Positions 1 to 6,783 of a stretch of DNA of 6,783 bases are shown here, one piece after another (the stretch's first letter is position 1; the number at the start of each line of letters is the position of its first letter). This DNA comes from Gammaproteobacteria bacterium (GTDB taxonomy: Bacteria; Pseudomonadota; Gammaproteobacteria; Steroidobacterales; Steroidobacteraceae), in contig JAURMS010000270.1 in the NCBI GenBank assembly GCA_030830595.1, forward strand, positions 1 through 6,783, read 5' to 3'. The translations under genes were made by a program, and so were the position numbers. Under the pieces are notes generated by a model that was not told the origin of the DNA, ran no database searches, and saw only the letters and a program-made list of their open reading frames with translations.

Positions 1-109
1 CACCCGTTCGCCGCTCGCCGCCAGGGTTGCCCCCGCGCTGCCGCTCGACTTGCATGTGTTAAGCACGCCGCCAGCGTTCAATCTGAGCCAGGATCAAACT
101 CTTCAGTTC
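1..109 (-). rRNA. 16S ribosomal RNA, 5' end (partial)
   Basis: Read on the minus strand, 109 down to 1 matches the start of bacterial 16S rRNA. The universal 27F primer region (AGAGTTTGATCCTGGCTCAG) lies at 100-81. It is followed by the conserved GAACGCTGGCGGC and TAACACATGCAAGTCGAG blocks, then a short GC-rich V1 hairpin and GCGAACGGGTG at the window edge. Lining up GAAGAGTTTGAT with E. coli numbering puts mature nucleotide 1 at about 109. Only about the first 109 of roughly 1,500 nt are present, and the gene runs off the left edge. The block order supports Gammaproteobacteria. Any finer placement from this fragment is a guess. Confidence 0.97.
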
Positions 110-151
110 AAAGTGTTGAGCTGAAAACGAGACCCAAGCTGCTCCGACTTC

Positions 152-165
152 GCCCGTTTCCGGGC
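152..165 (-). other. Leader hairpin with GAAA tetraloop (before 16S)
   Basis: On the minus strand GCCCG and CGGGC (165-161 and 156-152) form a 5-bp GC stem capped by GAAA. The 12-base core (plus cccgtttccggg, 153-164) recurs exactly at 347-358 in the upstream leader hairpin. It lies about 43 nt upstream of mature 16S and may form part of the 5' processing structure. No function can be read from the sequence alone. Confidence 0.55.
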
Positions 166-215
166 ATTGCTGGACACTTGGTTACTCGCAGTTATGGCGC
201 CAATGACGCCCGACG

Positions 216-230
216 CGAGTCCCCACACAA
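216..230 (-). promoter_or_regulatory. boxC-like element of the rRNA leader
   Basis: About a dozen bases after boxA the minus strand reads TTGTGTGGGGACTCG. It closely matches the TGTGTGGGCACTCG stretch following boxA in E. coli rRNA leaders, known as boxC. Together with boxA it is one of the few leader sequences conserved across gammaproteobacteria. Its exact role (antitermination or 16S maturation) is less settled than that of boxA. Confidence 0.7.
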
Positions 231-242
231 ATTACCTGCTGT

Positions 243-254
243 TTGTTAAAGAGC
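243..254 (-). promoter_or_regulatory. rRNA antitermination boxA
   Basis: The minus strand reads GCTCTTTAACAA, identical to the core of the E. coli rrn boxA (TGCTCTTTAACAA) apart from the base before it. In the nascent RNA, boxA recruits NusB-NusE (S10), with SuhB and NusA/NusG. This protects transcription of the long untranslated rRNA from Rho and aids folding of pre-rRNA. It sits downstream of both promoters and upstream of 16S, as required. Confidence 0.9.
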
Positions 255-255
255 G

Positions 256-277
256 CCCCGACGGCCAAGCGGCGGGG
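256..277 (-). promoter_or_regulatory. boxB-like hairpin next to boxA
   Basis: CCCCG (277-273 on the minus strand) pairs with CGGGG (260-256), enclosing a 12-nt loop that may form a short GG/CC inner pairing. It ends one base before boxA and begins just after the predicted P2 start. This is the position of the boxB-like stem in E. coli rRNA leaders, which have an rRNA antitermination signal. The assignment rests on position and simple pairing only. Confidence 0.5.
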
Positions 278-286
278 AGACCGACC

Positions 287-314
287 ATTTTACGTCAAGG
301 AAGGGCGCTGTCAA
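287..314 (-). promoter_or_regulatory. rRNA promoter P2
   Basis: A second consensus-like promoter lies about 94 bp downstream of P1 on the minus strand: a perfect TTGACA (314-309), a 16-bp spacer and TAAAAT (292-287; 5 of 6 matches). Transcription would start near 280. Tandem P1/P2 promoters about 100 bp apart, ahead of boxA, are the standard enteric rrn layout, which supports both calls. In E. coli, P1 dominates in fast growth and P2 gives basal transcription; assigning those roles here is inference. Confidence 0.8.
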
Positions 315-340
315 CACCCGCTTTGGACACAAAACACCCC

Positions 341-366
341 CCGAGACCCGTTTCCGGGTCACTCGG
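341..366 (-). other. Leader hairpin with GAAA tetraloop (between P1 and P2)
   Basis: Read leftward, CCGAG (plus 362-366) pairs with CTCGG (341-345), and inside it ACCCG/CGGGT pairs around a GAAA loop (plus 351-354), with two unpaired bases. GAAA is a GNRA tetraloop, which stabilises RNA hairpins. The arm lies just inside the predicted P1 transcript and overlaps the region upstream of P2. A G-run followed by TGTTTTGTG comes next, so it could also act as a weak terminator for read-through from the transporter gene. The T-run is short and displaced, so I do not call it a terminator. Confidence 0.55.
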
Positions 367-380
367 TCAGGGGGCCGCGC

Positions 381-408
381 AGTATAGCGGGGGCGCCGCC
401 CCTGTCAA
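381..408 (-). promoter_or_regulatory. rRNA promoter P1
   Basis: On the minus strand a perfect -35 box TTGACA (408-403) is followed by a 16-bp spacer and a -10 box TATACT (386-381; 5 of 6 matches to TATAAT). A 16-bp spacer is characteristic of rRNA P1 promoters. Downstream comes a GC-only discriminator (GCGCGGCC) and then CTGA, resembling E. coli rrnB P1, where GCGC follows the -10 box. GC-rich discriminators are the known basis of ppGpp/DksA and growth-rate control, so stringent control is a reasonable inference. The spacer consists entirely of G and C and contains a perfect inverted repeat (402-398 with 394-390). No A/T-rich UP element is visible upstream, where the end of the transporter gene lies. 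Confidence 0.85.
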
Positions 409-411
409 CGC

Positions 412-1905
<1,494 letters not shown>

Positions 1906-1912
1906 CCTGGGG

Positions 1913-1918
1913 CCTCCC
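1913..1918 (-). promoter_or_regulatory. Ribosome binding site deciding the transporter start
   Basis: GGGAGG on the minus strand (1918-1913) lies 7 nt before the ATG at 1905. It is the best Shine-Dalgarno match near either possible start. It lies within the reading frame that would begin at the upstream ATG (1929), so it favours 1905. It is just downstream of the tyrS stop, which would let terminating ribosomes reinitiate. Confidence 0.6.
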
Positions 1919-1925
1919 GATTCGT

Positions 1926-3128
1926 TCATGACGTCACCGTCACGCGCACGAATGCGCGCTTGCCGGCCTGAAGGACGTAGCTGCCGCCCGGCTGTAGCGA
2001 CGCATCGCGATCCATCACCCGCTCGCCATCGACCCGGACCGCGCCCTGATCAATCAGCCGATACGCAGCAGAAGCACTGGCTGCCACCTGCGCCTCGCGC
2101 AGGGCCGTGGCCAGCTTGAGTGCGCCGCCTGCAGCCGGCAGGGTGAACTCGGGCATCTGCTCGGGAACCTGGCCATCGCGGAAGCGGGCGAGAAACTCGG
2201 CCTTCTGGCGTTCGCCGCTGCCCTGACCGTGGAAACGGTCGACGATCTCGGCGGCGAGTTCGAACTTCACGTCGCGTGGATTGCGACCGGCAGTCACGGC
2301 CTCCCGCAAGGCCGAGATATCGGTCGCAGGCCTGAACGACAGCAGTTCGAAGTAACGCCACATCAGCGTGTCGGAAATGGACATCAGCTTGCCGAACATC
2401 TCACCGGCCGCCTCGGTAATGCCCACGTAGTTGCCGAGCGACTTGGACATTTTATTGACCCCGTCCAGGCCCTCCAGCAACGGCATGGTCAGCACCACCT
2501 GCGGCTCCTGGCCATAGTCGGCCTGCAGTTGCCGGCCGACCAGCAGGTTGAAGGTCTGGTCCGTGCCGCCCAGCTCGACATCAGCCTCGAGGGCGACCGA
2601 GTCGTAGCCTTGCACCAGTGGGTACAGGAATTCGTGAATGGCGATCGGCTGCCCGGAGCGATAGCGCTTGGAGAAATCATCACGCTCCAGCATGCGCGCC
2701 ACCGTATGCCGCGCCGCCAGTTCGATCATGCCCGCGGCGCCGAGCGCACCCATCCACCGTGAATTGAAGTCGATCAAGGTCCGCTCTGGATCCAGGATCT
2801 TGAAGATCTGTTCCTGGTAGGTTCGGGCGTTGTCCTCGACGTCGGCCGGGGTCAGCCTCGGCCGGGTTGCGCTCTTTCCGGTAGGGTCGCCGATCATCCC
2901 GGTAAAGTCACCGATCAGGAAGATCACCTGATGGCCGAACTCCTGGAACTGGCGCATCTTGTTGATGAGCACGGTGTGGCCGAGGTGCAGGTCCGGCGCC
3001 GTCGGATCGAAGCCGGCCTTGATTTTCAAGGGCCGGCCGCGCGCCAACTTCCGTTCGAACTCGGCCTCGACCAGGATCTCGTGGACCCCGCGTCGCAATT
3101 CCGGCATCTGTTCAGCAGCAGTGAGCAT
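1926..3128 (-). CDS. tyrS: Tyrosyl-tRNA synthetase (KMSKS type)
   Basis: Class I aminoacyl-tRNA synthetase that attaches tyrosine to tRNA-Tyr in the cytosol, 400 aa. The Rossmann catalytic domain carries the HIGH motif as HLGH (48-51, after GFDPTAPDL), the substrate-pocket stretch GGTDQ (187-191) and KMSKS (226-230). An S4-like RNA-binding domain fills the C-terminus (~338-397). KMSKS, rather than the KFGKT of E. coli TyrS, and the IGDFTGMIGDPTGKS stretch place it in the second bacterial TyrS clade, as in Pseudomonas. The start is ATG 3128: it aligns with Pseudomonas TyrS by memory (M..AEQ...RRG.HEILVEAE) and has GGGGA 5 nt upstream. A TTG at 3140 would add four residues and has weaker support. 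The stop (1928-1926) overlaps a possible ATG for the next gene. The gene diverges from the M23 peptidase gene. Confidence 0.97.
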   Translation of the reverse strand: MLTAAEQMPELRRGVHEILVEAEFERKLARGRPLKIKAGFDPTAPDLHLGHTVLINKMRQFQEFGHQVIFLIGDFTGMIGDPTGKSATRPRLTPADVEDNARTYQEQIFKILDPERTLIDFNSRWMGALGAAGMIELAARHTVARMLERDDFSKRYRSGQPIAIHEFLYPLVQGYDSVALEADVELGGTDQTFNLLVGRQLQADYGQEPQVVLTMPLLEGLDGVNKMSKSLGNYVGITEAAGEMFGKLMSISDTLMWRYFELLSFRPATDISALREAVTAGRNPRDVKFELAAEIVDRFHGQGSGERQKAEFLARFRDGQVPEQMPEFTLPAAGGALKLATALREAQVAASASAAYRLIDQGAVRVDGERVMDRDASLQPGGSYVLQAGKRAFVRVTVTS

Positions 3129-3154
3129 CGTTTTCCCCAACCAGCCTGAGGACG

Positions 3155-3183
3155 AAGATACGCGCTGCCCGGGCCAGCTACAA
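3155..3183 (-). promoter_or_regulatory. Candidate tyrS promoter
   Basis: On the minus strand TTGTAG (3183-3178) is separated by 17 bp from TATCTT (3160-3155), giving 7 of 12 consensus matches. A start near 3148 would leave a leader of about 20 nt before the tyrS ATG. An alternative pair (TTCAAG/TAGAGT, also 17-bp spacing) farther upstream scores about the same, so this is only a candidate. No attenuator or T-box structure is visible ahead of tyrS. Confidence 0.25.
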
Positions 3184-3239
3184 GCCGGGAAGAACTCTAG
3201 GAAACGCAGACAACTCCTTGAATTAAGTGACAGAATACC

Positions 3240-3268
3240 TTGACGATCCGTGTGCCGTTGGGTAGTTT
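3240..3268 (+). promoter_or_regulatory. Candidate promoter of the M23 peptidase gene
   Basis: TTGACG (3240-3245; 5 of 6 matches) is followed after 17 bp by TAGTTT (3263-3268; 3 of 6). Transcription would begin near 3275, about 23 nt ahead of the GTG chosen as the peptidase start. If real, it excludes the upstream GTG at 3250, which lies between the two boxes. The weak -10 box keeps confidence low. Confidence 0.35.
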
Positions 3269-3297
3269 CAGCCTTTCGGAACCGGTCCGGGGTCGTG

Positions 3298-4605
3298 GTG
3301 CTGCAGCAAGCCTCCTTGAATGTTGGTGACGCGGGTTCATCCCGGCCGCGGGTCTATCGGCTGGGCGTGTTGGCTGCTGCCGTCGTGGCCTGCGTGGCCA
3401 TGGCTTACGGCCGGCCCGCTTCCGAGCAGGATCCGGCAGTCGCCGCGGCTGCCACGGAGGCTGTCCAGTCCGGGCCATTGAGCGGCCTGGCGACCTTCCA
3501 GTTCGAGGAGGTGGTCATCCGGGCCAATGACACGCTCGACGGTGTGTTCAGGCGACTCGAACTGTCCCTCGCCGACCTCGCAGAACTGCGTGCACTGCCC
3601 GACGTGCGGCGCAGCCTCGACCGACTGCGCCCCGGTGACATCATCCTGCTCACCCATCTCGACGGCGAACTCAAGACGCTGACCCGTCGGCTGTCGGACA
3701 CGGCCACCCTCACGGTGCGACGCGCGGCAGATGGGTTTGCCGCGGACATCATCGAGAACCCGCTGGAGCAATCGCCGGCGTCGATGAGCGGCAGCATCGA
3801 CAGCTCGCTGTTCTCATCGGTGTCCGAGGCCGGCGGAACGGACGGCCTGGCCATCGCGCTGGCCGACGTCTTCAAGTACGACATCGACTTCGTCAACGAG
3901 GTCCGGCAGGGCGATCGGTTCGTGGTGACATGGCAGCAGGAATTCCAGGACGGCGAATTCGTCCGTGACGGCGAGATACTCGCTGCCCAGTTCGTCAACC
4001 GGGGCAAGGTTTTCAGGGCCGTGCGCTACGTGATGCCGGACGGCTCGGTCGAATACTTCACTCCTGAGGGAAACAGCGTTCGCAAGGCCTTCCTGCGCTT
4101 CCCGGTGGCCTTTGGTCGGGTGTCCTCCGGGTTCAACCTCGCACGCCGGCACCCGGTGCTGAACCGCGTCCGGGCGCACAAGGGGATCGATTTCGCGGCG
4201 CCGGTGGGCACACCGATCAAGGCTGCCGGCAGCGGTCGGGTCACCTTCCGCGGCAATAACGGCGGCTACGGCAGGGCGGTCATCCTCTCTCATCCGGGCA
4301 GTGTCACCACCCTGTACGCGCACATGTCGCGCTTTGCCAACGGACTCAAGGTGGGGGACAAGGTCAAGCAGGGCGAGGTCATCGGCTATGTGGGCATGAC
4401 CGGCCTCGCCACCGGCCCGCACCTGCACTACGAATACCGGGTGGGCGGCGTACACCGCAACCCGGCGACCGTGCCAGTCCCCAAGGCGAAATCCATACCC
4501 GAGGAACTGCGGGCGGATTTCGAGGCAAGCAGCGCTCCCCTGCTGGCGGAGCTGGACCGGCTGGACGAGTCGGCCGGTGCGCGCCTGGCCGCCACCGGGA
4601 GCTGA
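3298..4605 (+). CDS. Membrane-anchored M23 peptidoglycan endopeptidase (MepM/YebA-like)
   Basis: Predicted zinc endopeptidase that cleaves peptide crosslinks in peptidoglycan in the periplasm, 435 aa from the chosen start. A short basic N-terminus precedes one hydrophobic segment (~19-38), probably an uncleaved signal anchor. Next comes a LysM/OapA-like region (~69-124, RANDTLDGVF...LRPGDIILL) and a linker domain. The M23 (LytM) domain spans ~265-388. By analogy with LytM, zinc ligands are H294, D298 (HKGID) and H377, with catalytic H342 (YAH) and H375 (HLH), so it should be active. GTG 3298 is chosen because the family usually has about 20 residues before the anchor and GGGG lies 5 nt upstream. 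GTG 3250, 3295 and TTG 3316 remain possible. It diverges from tyrS, as I recall for PA0667 in Pseudomonas, and is followed by ppk1 after 60 bp. Confidence 0.92.
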   Translation: MLQQASLNVGDAGSSRPRVYRLGVLAAAVVACVAMAYGRPASEQDPAVAAAATEAVQSGPLSGLATFQFEEVVIRANDTLDGVFRRLELSLADLAELRALPDVRRSLDRLRPGDIILLTHLDGELKTLTRRLSDTATLTVRRAADGFAADIIENPLEQSPASMSGSIDSSLFSSVSEAGGTDGLAIALADVFKYDIDFVNEVRQGDRFVVTWQQEFQDGEFVRDGEILAAQFVNRGKVFRAVRYVMPDGSVEYFTPEGNSVRKAFLRFPVAFGRVSSGFNLARRHPVLNRVRAHKGIDFAAPVGTPIKAAGSGRVTFRGNNGGYGRAVILSHPGSVTTLYAHMSRFANGLKVGDKVKQGEVIGYVGMTGLATGPHLHYEYRVGGVHRNPATVPVPKAKSIPEELRADFEASSAPLLAELDRLDESAGARLAATGS

Positions 4606-4628
4606 CGCACCGGTGCCCCGCACGGGCG

Positions 4629-4646
4629 TTGTCACACAAGCGTAAC
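4629..4646 (+). promoter_or_regulatory. Weak Pho-box-like site before ppk1
   Basis: TTGTCAC, four bases, then GCGTAAC form two 7-mers with the 11-bp period of PhoB sites (consensus CTGTCAT repeated). The first half matches 5 of 7 and the second only 3 of 7. ppk genes belong to Pho regulons in several bacteria, which makes the position plausible. There is no convincing -10 box at a proper distance, and ppk1 may simply be read from the peptidase promoter. Treat as a candidate only. Confidence 0.2.
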
Positions 4647-4665
4647 CGTCGGCCGCCTTAATCGG

Positions 4666-6738
4666 GTGAACGTGAACGACACCGGCCTCCCTGCTGCCGA
4701 GCTTTTCCTGAACCGCGAACTGTCCGCGCTGGACTTCTGCGAGCGCGTACTGTCACAGGCGCGGGACGCAAGCCTGCCACTGCTGGAAAGGGTGCGCTTC
4801 CTCGCTATTTCCTCGTCCAACCTGGACGAATTTTTCGAGATCCGGGTGGCGGGTCTGAAGCAGCGGGTCGAATTGGGCATCTCCAAACCCGCCGCCGATG
4901 GCCTGAGCCCGATCCGCCAGCTGGAGTTGATCTCGATCCGCGCCCATGCCCTGGTGAACGAGCAATACAGGGTCCTCAACGAAGTGATCAGGCCGGCGCT
5001 GATCAACGAGGGACTGGGGCTTGCGGCCGCCGACAACACCACGCCACCGGTGCAGGCCTGGATGAGCGCGTATTTCGAGCGCGAGGTCGAGCCGGTGCTG
5101 ACGCCGCTGGCGCTGGACCCCTCGCGGCCGTTCCCCCGGATCCAGAACAAGAGCCTCAATTTCATCGTCCGTCTGGCCGGCTCGGACGCCTTCGGACGCG
5201 AGACCAGCCTGGCGGTGGTTCAGGTGCCCCGCTCGCTGCCGCGGGTCATCCGCGTCGACGCCGCAATTGACGGCAGCCCGTCGCTGGCGCTGCTCTCGCG
5301 TGTCATCCAGGTGAACATCGAGCGCCTGTTCGAAGGCGTGGAGGTGACCGGTTGCTGGCAGTTCCGGGTGACCCGCAACAGCGACCTTTACGTGGATGAC
5401 GAGGAGGTGGATGACCTGCTGCGGGCCGTCGAGGGTGAACTGGCGCACCGCCGCTACGGGGCTGCAGTCAGGCTCGAGACCTCCCACGACTGCCCACCGG
5501 ACCTGGTCGACTTCCTCAGGGGACACTTTGCACTGGAGGAGGCGGACGTCTACGCGGTCAACGGGCCGGTCAACCTGCACAGGCTGATCAGCCTTCACGA
5601 CCTGCTGGAACGCCCCGAGCTCAAATTCGTGGATTTCAGCCCCAGCCTGCCGGCGCGAGCCGCCGCCCAGACCGACCTCTTCGCTGCGATGCGGGATCGG
5701 GCAATGCTGCTGCACCACCCCTTCCAATCGTTCCAGCCCGTGACCGACCTGCTGCGCCAGGCCGCCGTTGATCCACGCGTGTTGGCCATCAAGATGACGC
5801 TCTACCGGGCTGGCGCGGACTCGATGATCGTCGACAGCCTGATTGACGCAGCACGACAGGGCAAGGACGTCACGGTGATCGTCGAGTTGCGGGCACGCTT
5901 CGACGAGGCGGCCAACATCGAACTGGCCACCCGCCTGCAGGAGTCGGGGGTCCACGTGATGTACGGCGTGGTCGGCTACAAGACCCACGCCAAGCTGACC
6001 ATGGTGGTACGCCGCGAGGACGGCCGGCTGAAGCGCTACTGCCACCTGGGCACGGGCAACTACCACGTGCGCACGGCGCGGACCTACACGGACTACGGCC
6101 TGTTCACCGCGGACGAGGAGATCGGCGAGGACCTGCACGACCTGTTCCTGCAGATGACCGGCCTGACCCGGGCCACCACCCTGCGCAAGCTGTGGCAGGC
6201 CCCTTTCACGCTGCACGACTCACTGATCCGGGGGATCGAGCGGGAGACCGCCCATGCCGCCGCCGGCCGTCCCGCCCGCATCATCGCCAAGATGAACGCG
6301 CTGATCGAGACAGGAGTGATCGAGGCGTTGTACCGGGCCTCCCGAGCGGGGGTGAAGTGCGAGCTGATCGTGCGCGGCATTTGTGCCCTGCGGCCGGGCC
6401 TCGAGGGCGTGTCTGAAAACATCACGGTCCGCTCCATCGTCGGGCGCTTCCTGGAGCACTCACGGGTGGTGTGGTTCGCCAACGGCGGCGAGGAGGAAAT
6501 GCTCTGCTCGAGCGCGGACTGGATGGAGCGTAATTTTTTCCGTCGCATCGAGGTCGCGTTTCCCGTCGAGCGGCGGCGTCATCGCCGGCGGATCTTCGAG
6601 GAACTCGAGGCTTACCTGCGGGACGACGTCAACGCGTGGGCGCTCGACGCCGAGGGACGCTGGTCGAAGGTGGCTGCAGCGCAGGGCGAGTCCTTCTGCG
6701 CCCAGCAATGGCTGCTGCAGCGCTACCAGGCCGGCTGA
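4666..6738 (+). CDS. ppk1: Polyphosphate kinase 1
   Basis: Reversibly transfers the gamma-phosphate of ATP to a growing polyphosphate chain, 690 aa (E. coli PPK 688). All four PPK1 regions are present: N domain (~12-115), head (~125-320), and the two phospholipase-D-like C domains (~325-510 and ~512-688). The autophosphorylated histidine is H441 (THAKL; E. coli H435) and the second essential histidine is H598 (LEHSR; H592). The ATP-pocket asparagine is N52 (SSNLDEF; N45) and the metal/phosphate-contacting arginines are R381 and R411 (R375, R405). A constant +6 offset supports an intact enzyme. The GTG at 4666 is the longest start; a GTG at 4672 is equally possible, and neither has a clear ribosome site. 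The gene lies 60 bp after the peptidase gene. No ppx exopolyphosphatase gene is visible, and the next coding signal converges. Confidence 0.97.
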   Translation: MNVNDTGLPAAELFLNRELSALDFCERVLSQARDASLPLLERVRFLAISSSNLDEFFEIRVAGLKQRVELGISKPAADGLSPIRQLELISIRAHALVNEQYRVLNEVIRPALINEGLGLAAADNTTPPVQAWMSAYFEREVEPVLTPLALDPSRPFPRIQNKSLNFIVRLAGSDAFGRETSLAVVQVPRSLPRVIRVDAAIDGSPSLALLSRVIQVNIERLFEGVEVTGCWQFRVTRNSDLYVDDEEVDDLLRAVEGELAHRRYGAAVRLETSHDCPPDLVDFLRGHFALEEADVYAVNGPVNLHRLISLHDLLERPELKFVDFSPSLPARAAAQTDLFAAMRDRAMLLHHPFQSFQPVTDLLRQAAVDPRVLAIKMTLYRAGADSMIVDSLIDAARQGKDVTVIVELRARFDEAANIELATRLQESGVHVMYGVVGYKTHAKLTMVVRREDGRLKRYCHLGTGNYHVRTARTYTDYGLFTADEEIGEDLHDLFLQMTGLTRATTLRKLWQAPFTLHDSLIRGIERETAHAAAGRPARIIAKMNALIETGVIEALYRASRAGVKCELIVRGICALRPGLEGVSENITVRSIVGRFLEHSRVVWFANGGEEEMLCSSADWMERNFFRRIEVAFPVERRRHRRRIFEELEAYLRDDVNAWALDAEGRWSKVAAAQGESFCAQQWLLQRYQAG

Positions 6739-6739
6739 T

Positions 6740-6783
6740 TCAGCTGTAGCTCAGGCGATAGCGGGCGGCCGACAGGTAGGCCC
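6740..6783 (-). CDS. 3' end of a convergent unidentified gene (partial)
   Basis: On the minus strand the last 44 bases form an open frame ending in TGA (6742-6740) and encoding ...AYLSAARYRLSYS. Twelve of its thirteen codons end in G or C, as in the real genes here. Its stop sits one base beyond the ppk1 stop, an arrangement typical of tightly packed convergent genes. The fragment is too short to identify. Alternating aromatic and polar residues would suit an outer-membrane strand or a helical repeat, but I make no call. Confidence 0.4.
   Translation of the reverse strand, partial: AYLSAARYRLSYS

Larger units (their letters stand above)
110..372 (-). other. rRNA operon leader (external 5' spacer)
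   Basis: This gene-free stretch between the transporter gene and 16S carries the control region of the rRNA operon, transcribed leftward. In transcription order it holds P1, a GAAA-capped hairpin (366-341), P2, a boxB-like hairpin (277-256), boxA (254-243), a boxC-like element (230-216), a second GAAA-capped hairpin (165-152) and the start of 16S. The right-hand limit is the estimated P1 start site, about 9 nt past the -10 box by analogy with E. coli rrn P1. The sequence next to 16S would be expected to pair with the 16S 3' flank to form the RNase III processing stalk. That partner is outside the window, so I cannot confirm the pairing. Confidence 0.85.

Noticed and set aside
2229..2762. 177-codon plus-strand frame opposite tyrS
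   Set aside because: It opposes the conserved catalytic core of tyrS and shows no motif of its own.
4606..4627. Possible terminator between the peptidase gene and ppk1
   Set aside because: Short GC pairings such as GTGC/GCAC (4613-4623) exist but are only 4 bp and no T-run follows, so a terminator is not supported.
3814..4635. 273-codon open frame antisense to the M23 peptidase gene
   Set aside because: Opposite the conserved M23 domain, low-complexity composition, no family motif: a GC-driven shadow.
4753..6216. 487-codon open frame antisense to ppk1
   Set aside because: It lies wholly opposite an intact, motif-complete ppk1. Its protein is rich in Q, H, V and R with no recognisable domain, as expected of a shadow frame in GC-rich DNA whose sense codons end in G or C.
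6531..6542. T6 run in ppk1 as a slippage or frameshift site
   Set aside because: The frame reads through normally (RNFFRRIEV) and matches the conserved PPK1 sequence on both sides. No alternative product is suggested.

Overview
The window reads as chromosomal DNA of a GC-rich gammaproteobacterium. The evidence is the first ~109 nt of a 16S rRNA gene (read on the minus strand), an rRNA leader with tandem promoters and a boxA element very like those of enteric bacteria, and the block [M23 endopeptidase <-> KMSKS-type tyrS - rRNA operon], which I recall from Pseudomonas. The 16S V1 stretch has a short GC-rich loop reminiscent of Steroidobacter/Woeseia-like lineages. That is an impression, and I would not assign an order from ~100 nt.

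Layout. Everything left of about 3128 is transcribed leftward (minus strand): tyrS (tyrosyl-tRNA synthetase), then an AbgT-family transporter gene that starts at or just after the tyrS stop, then an rRNA operon whose P1 promoter begins 3 bp past the transporter stop codon. The rRNA control region (about 110-410) holds two promoters, each TTGACA with a 16-bp spacer (-10 boxes TATACT and TAAAAT), then a boxB-like hairpin, boxA, a boxC-like element and two hairpins sharing the same GAAA-capped core. Right of about 3240 transcription runs rightward: a membrane-anchored M23 (MepM/YebA-like) peptidoglycan endopeptidase, then ppk1 (polyphosphate kinase). The last 44 bases look like the 3' end of a convergent minus-strand gene.

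How the parts fit. These are mostly core, growth-linked functions: ribosome synthesis, tRNA charging, cell-wall opening and polyphosphate storage. The one accessory-looking gene is the AbgT transporter lodged between tyrS and the rRNA operon. All the mechanistically important residues I can recall for the well-conserved proteins are present, and none of the genes looks broken.

I found no CRISPR array, transposon, tRNA, phage gene or defence system. I do not see a novel multi-gene system here. The points worth a second look are the architecture of the rRNA control region, the way the transporter gene abuts it, a possible Pho-box-like site before ppk1, and several start-codon questions.
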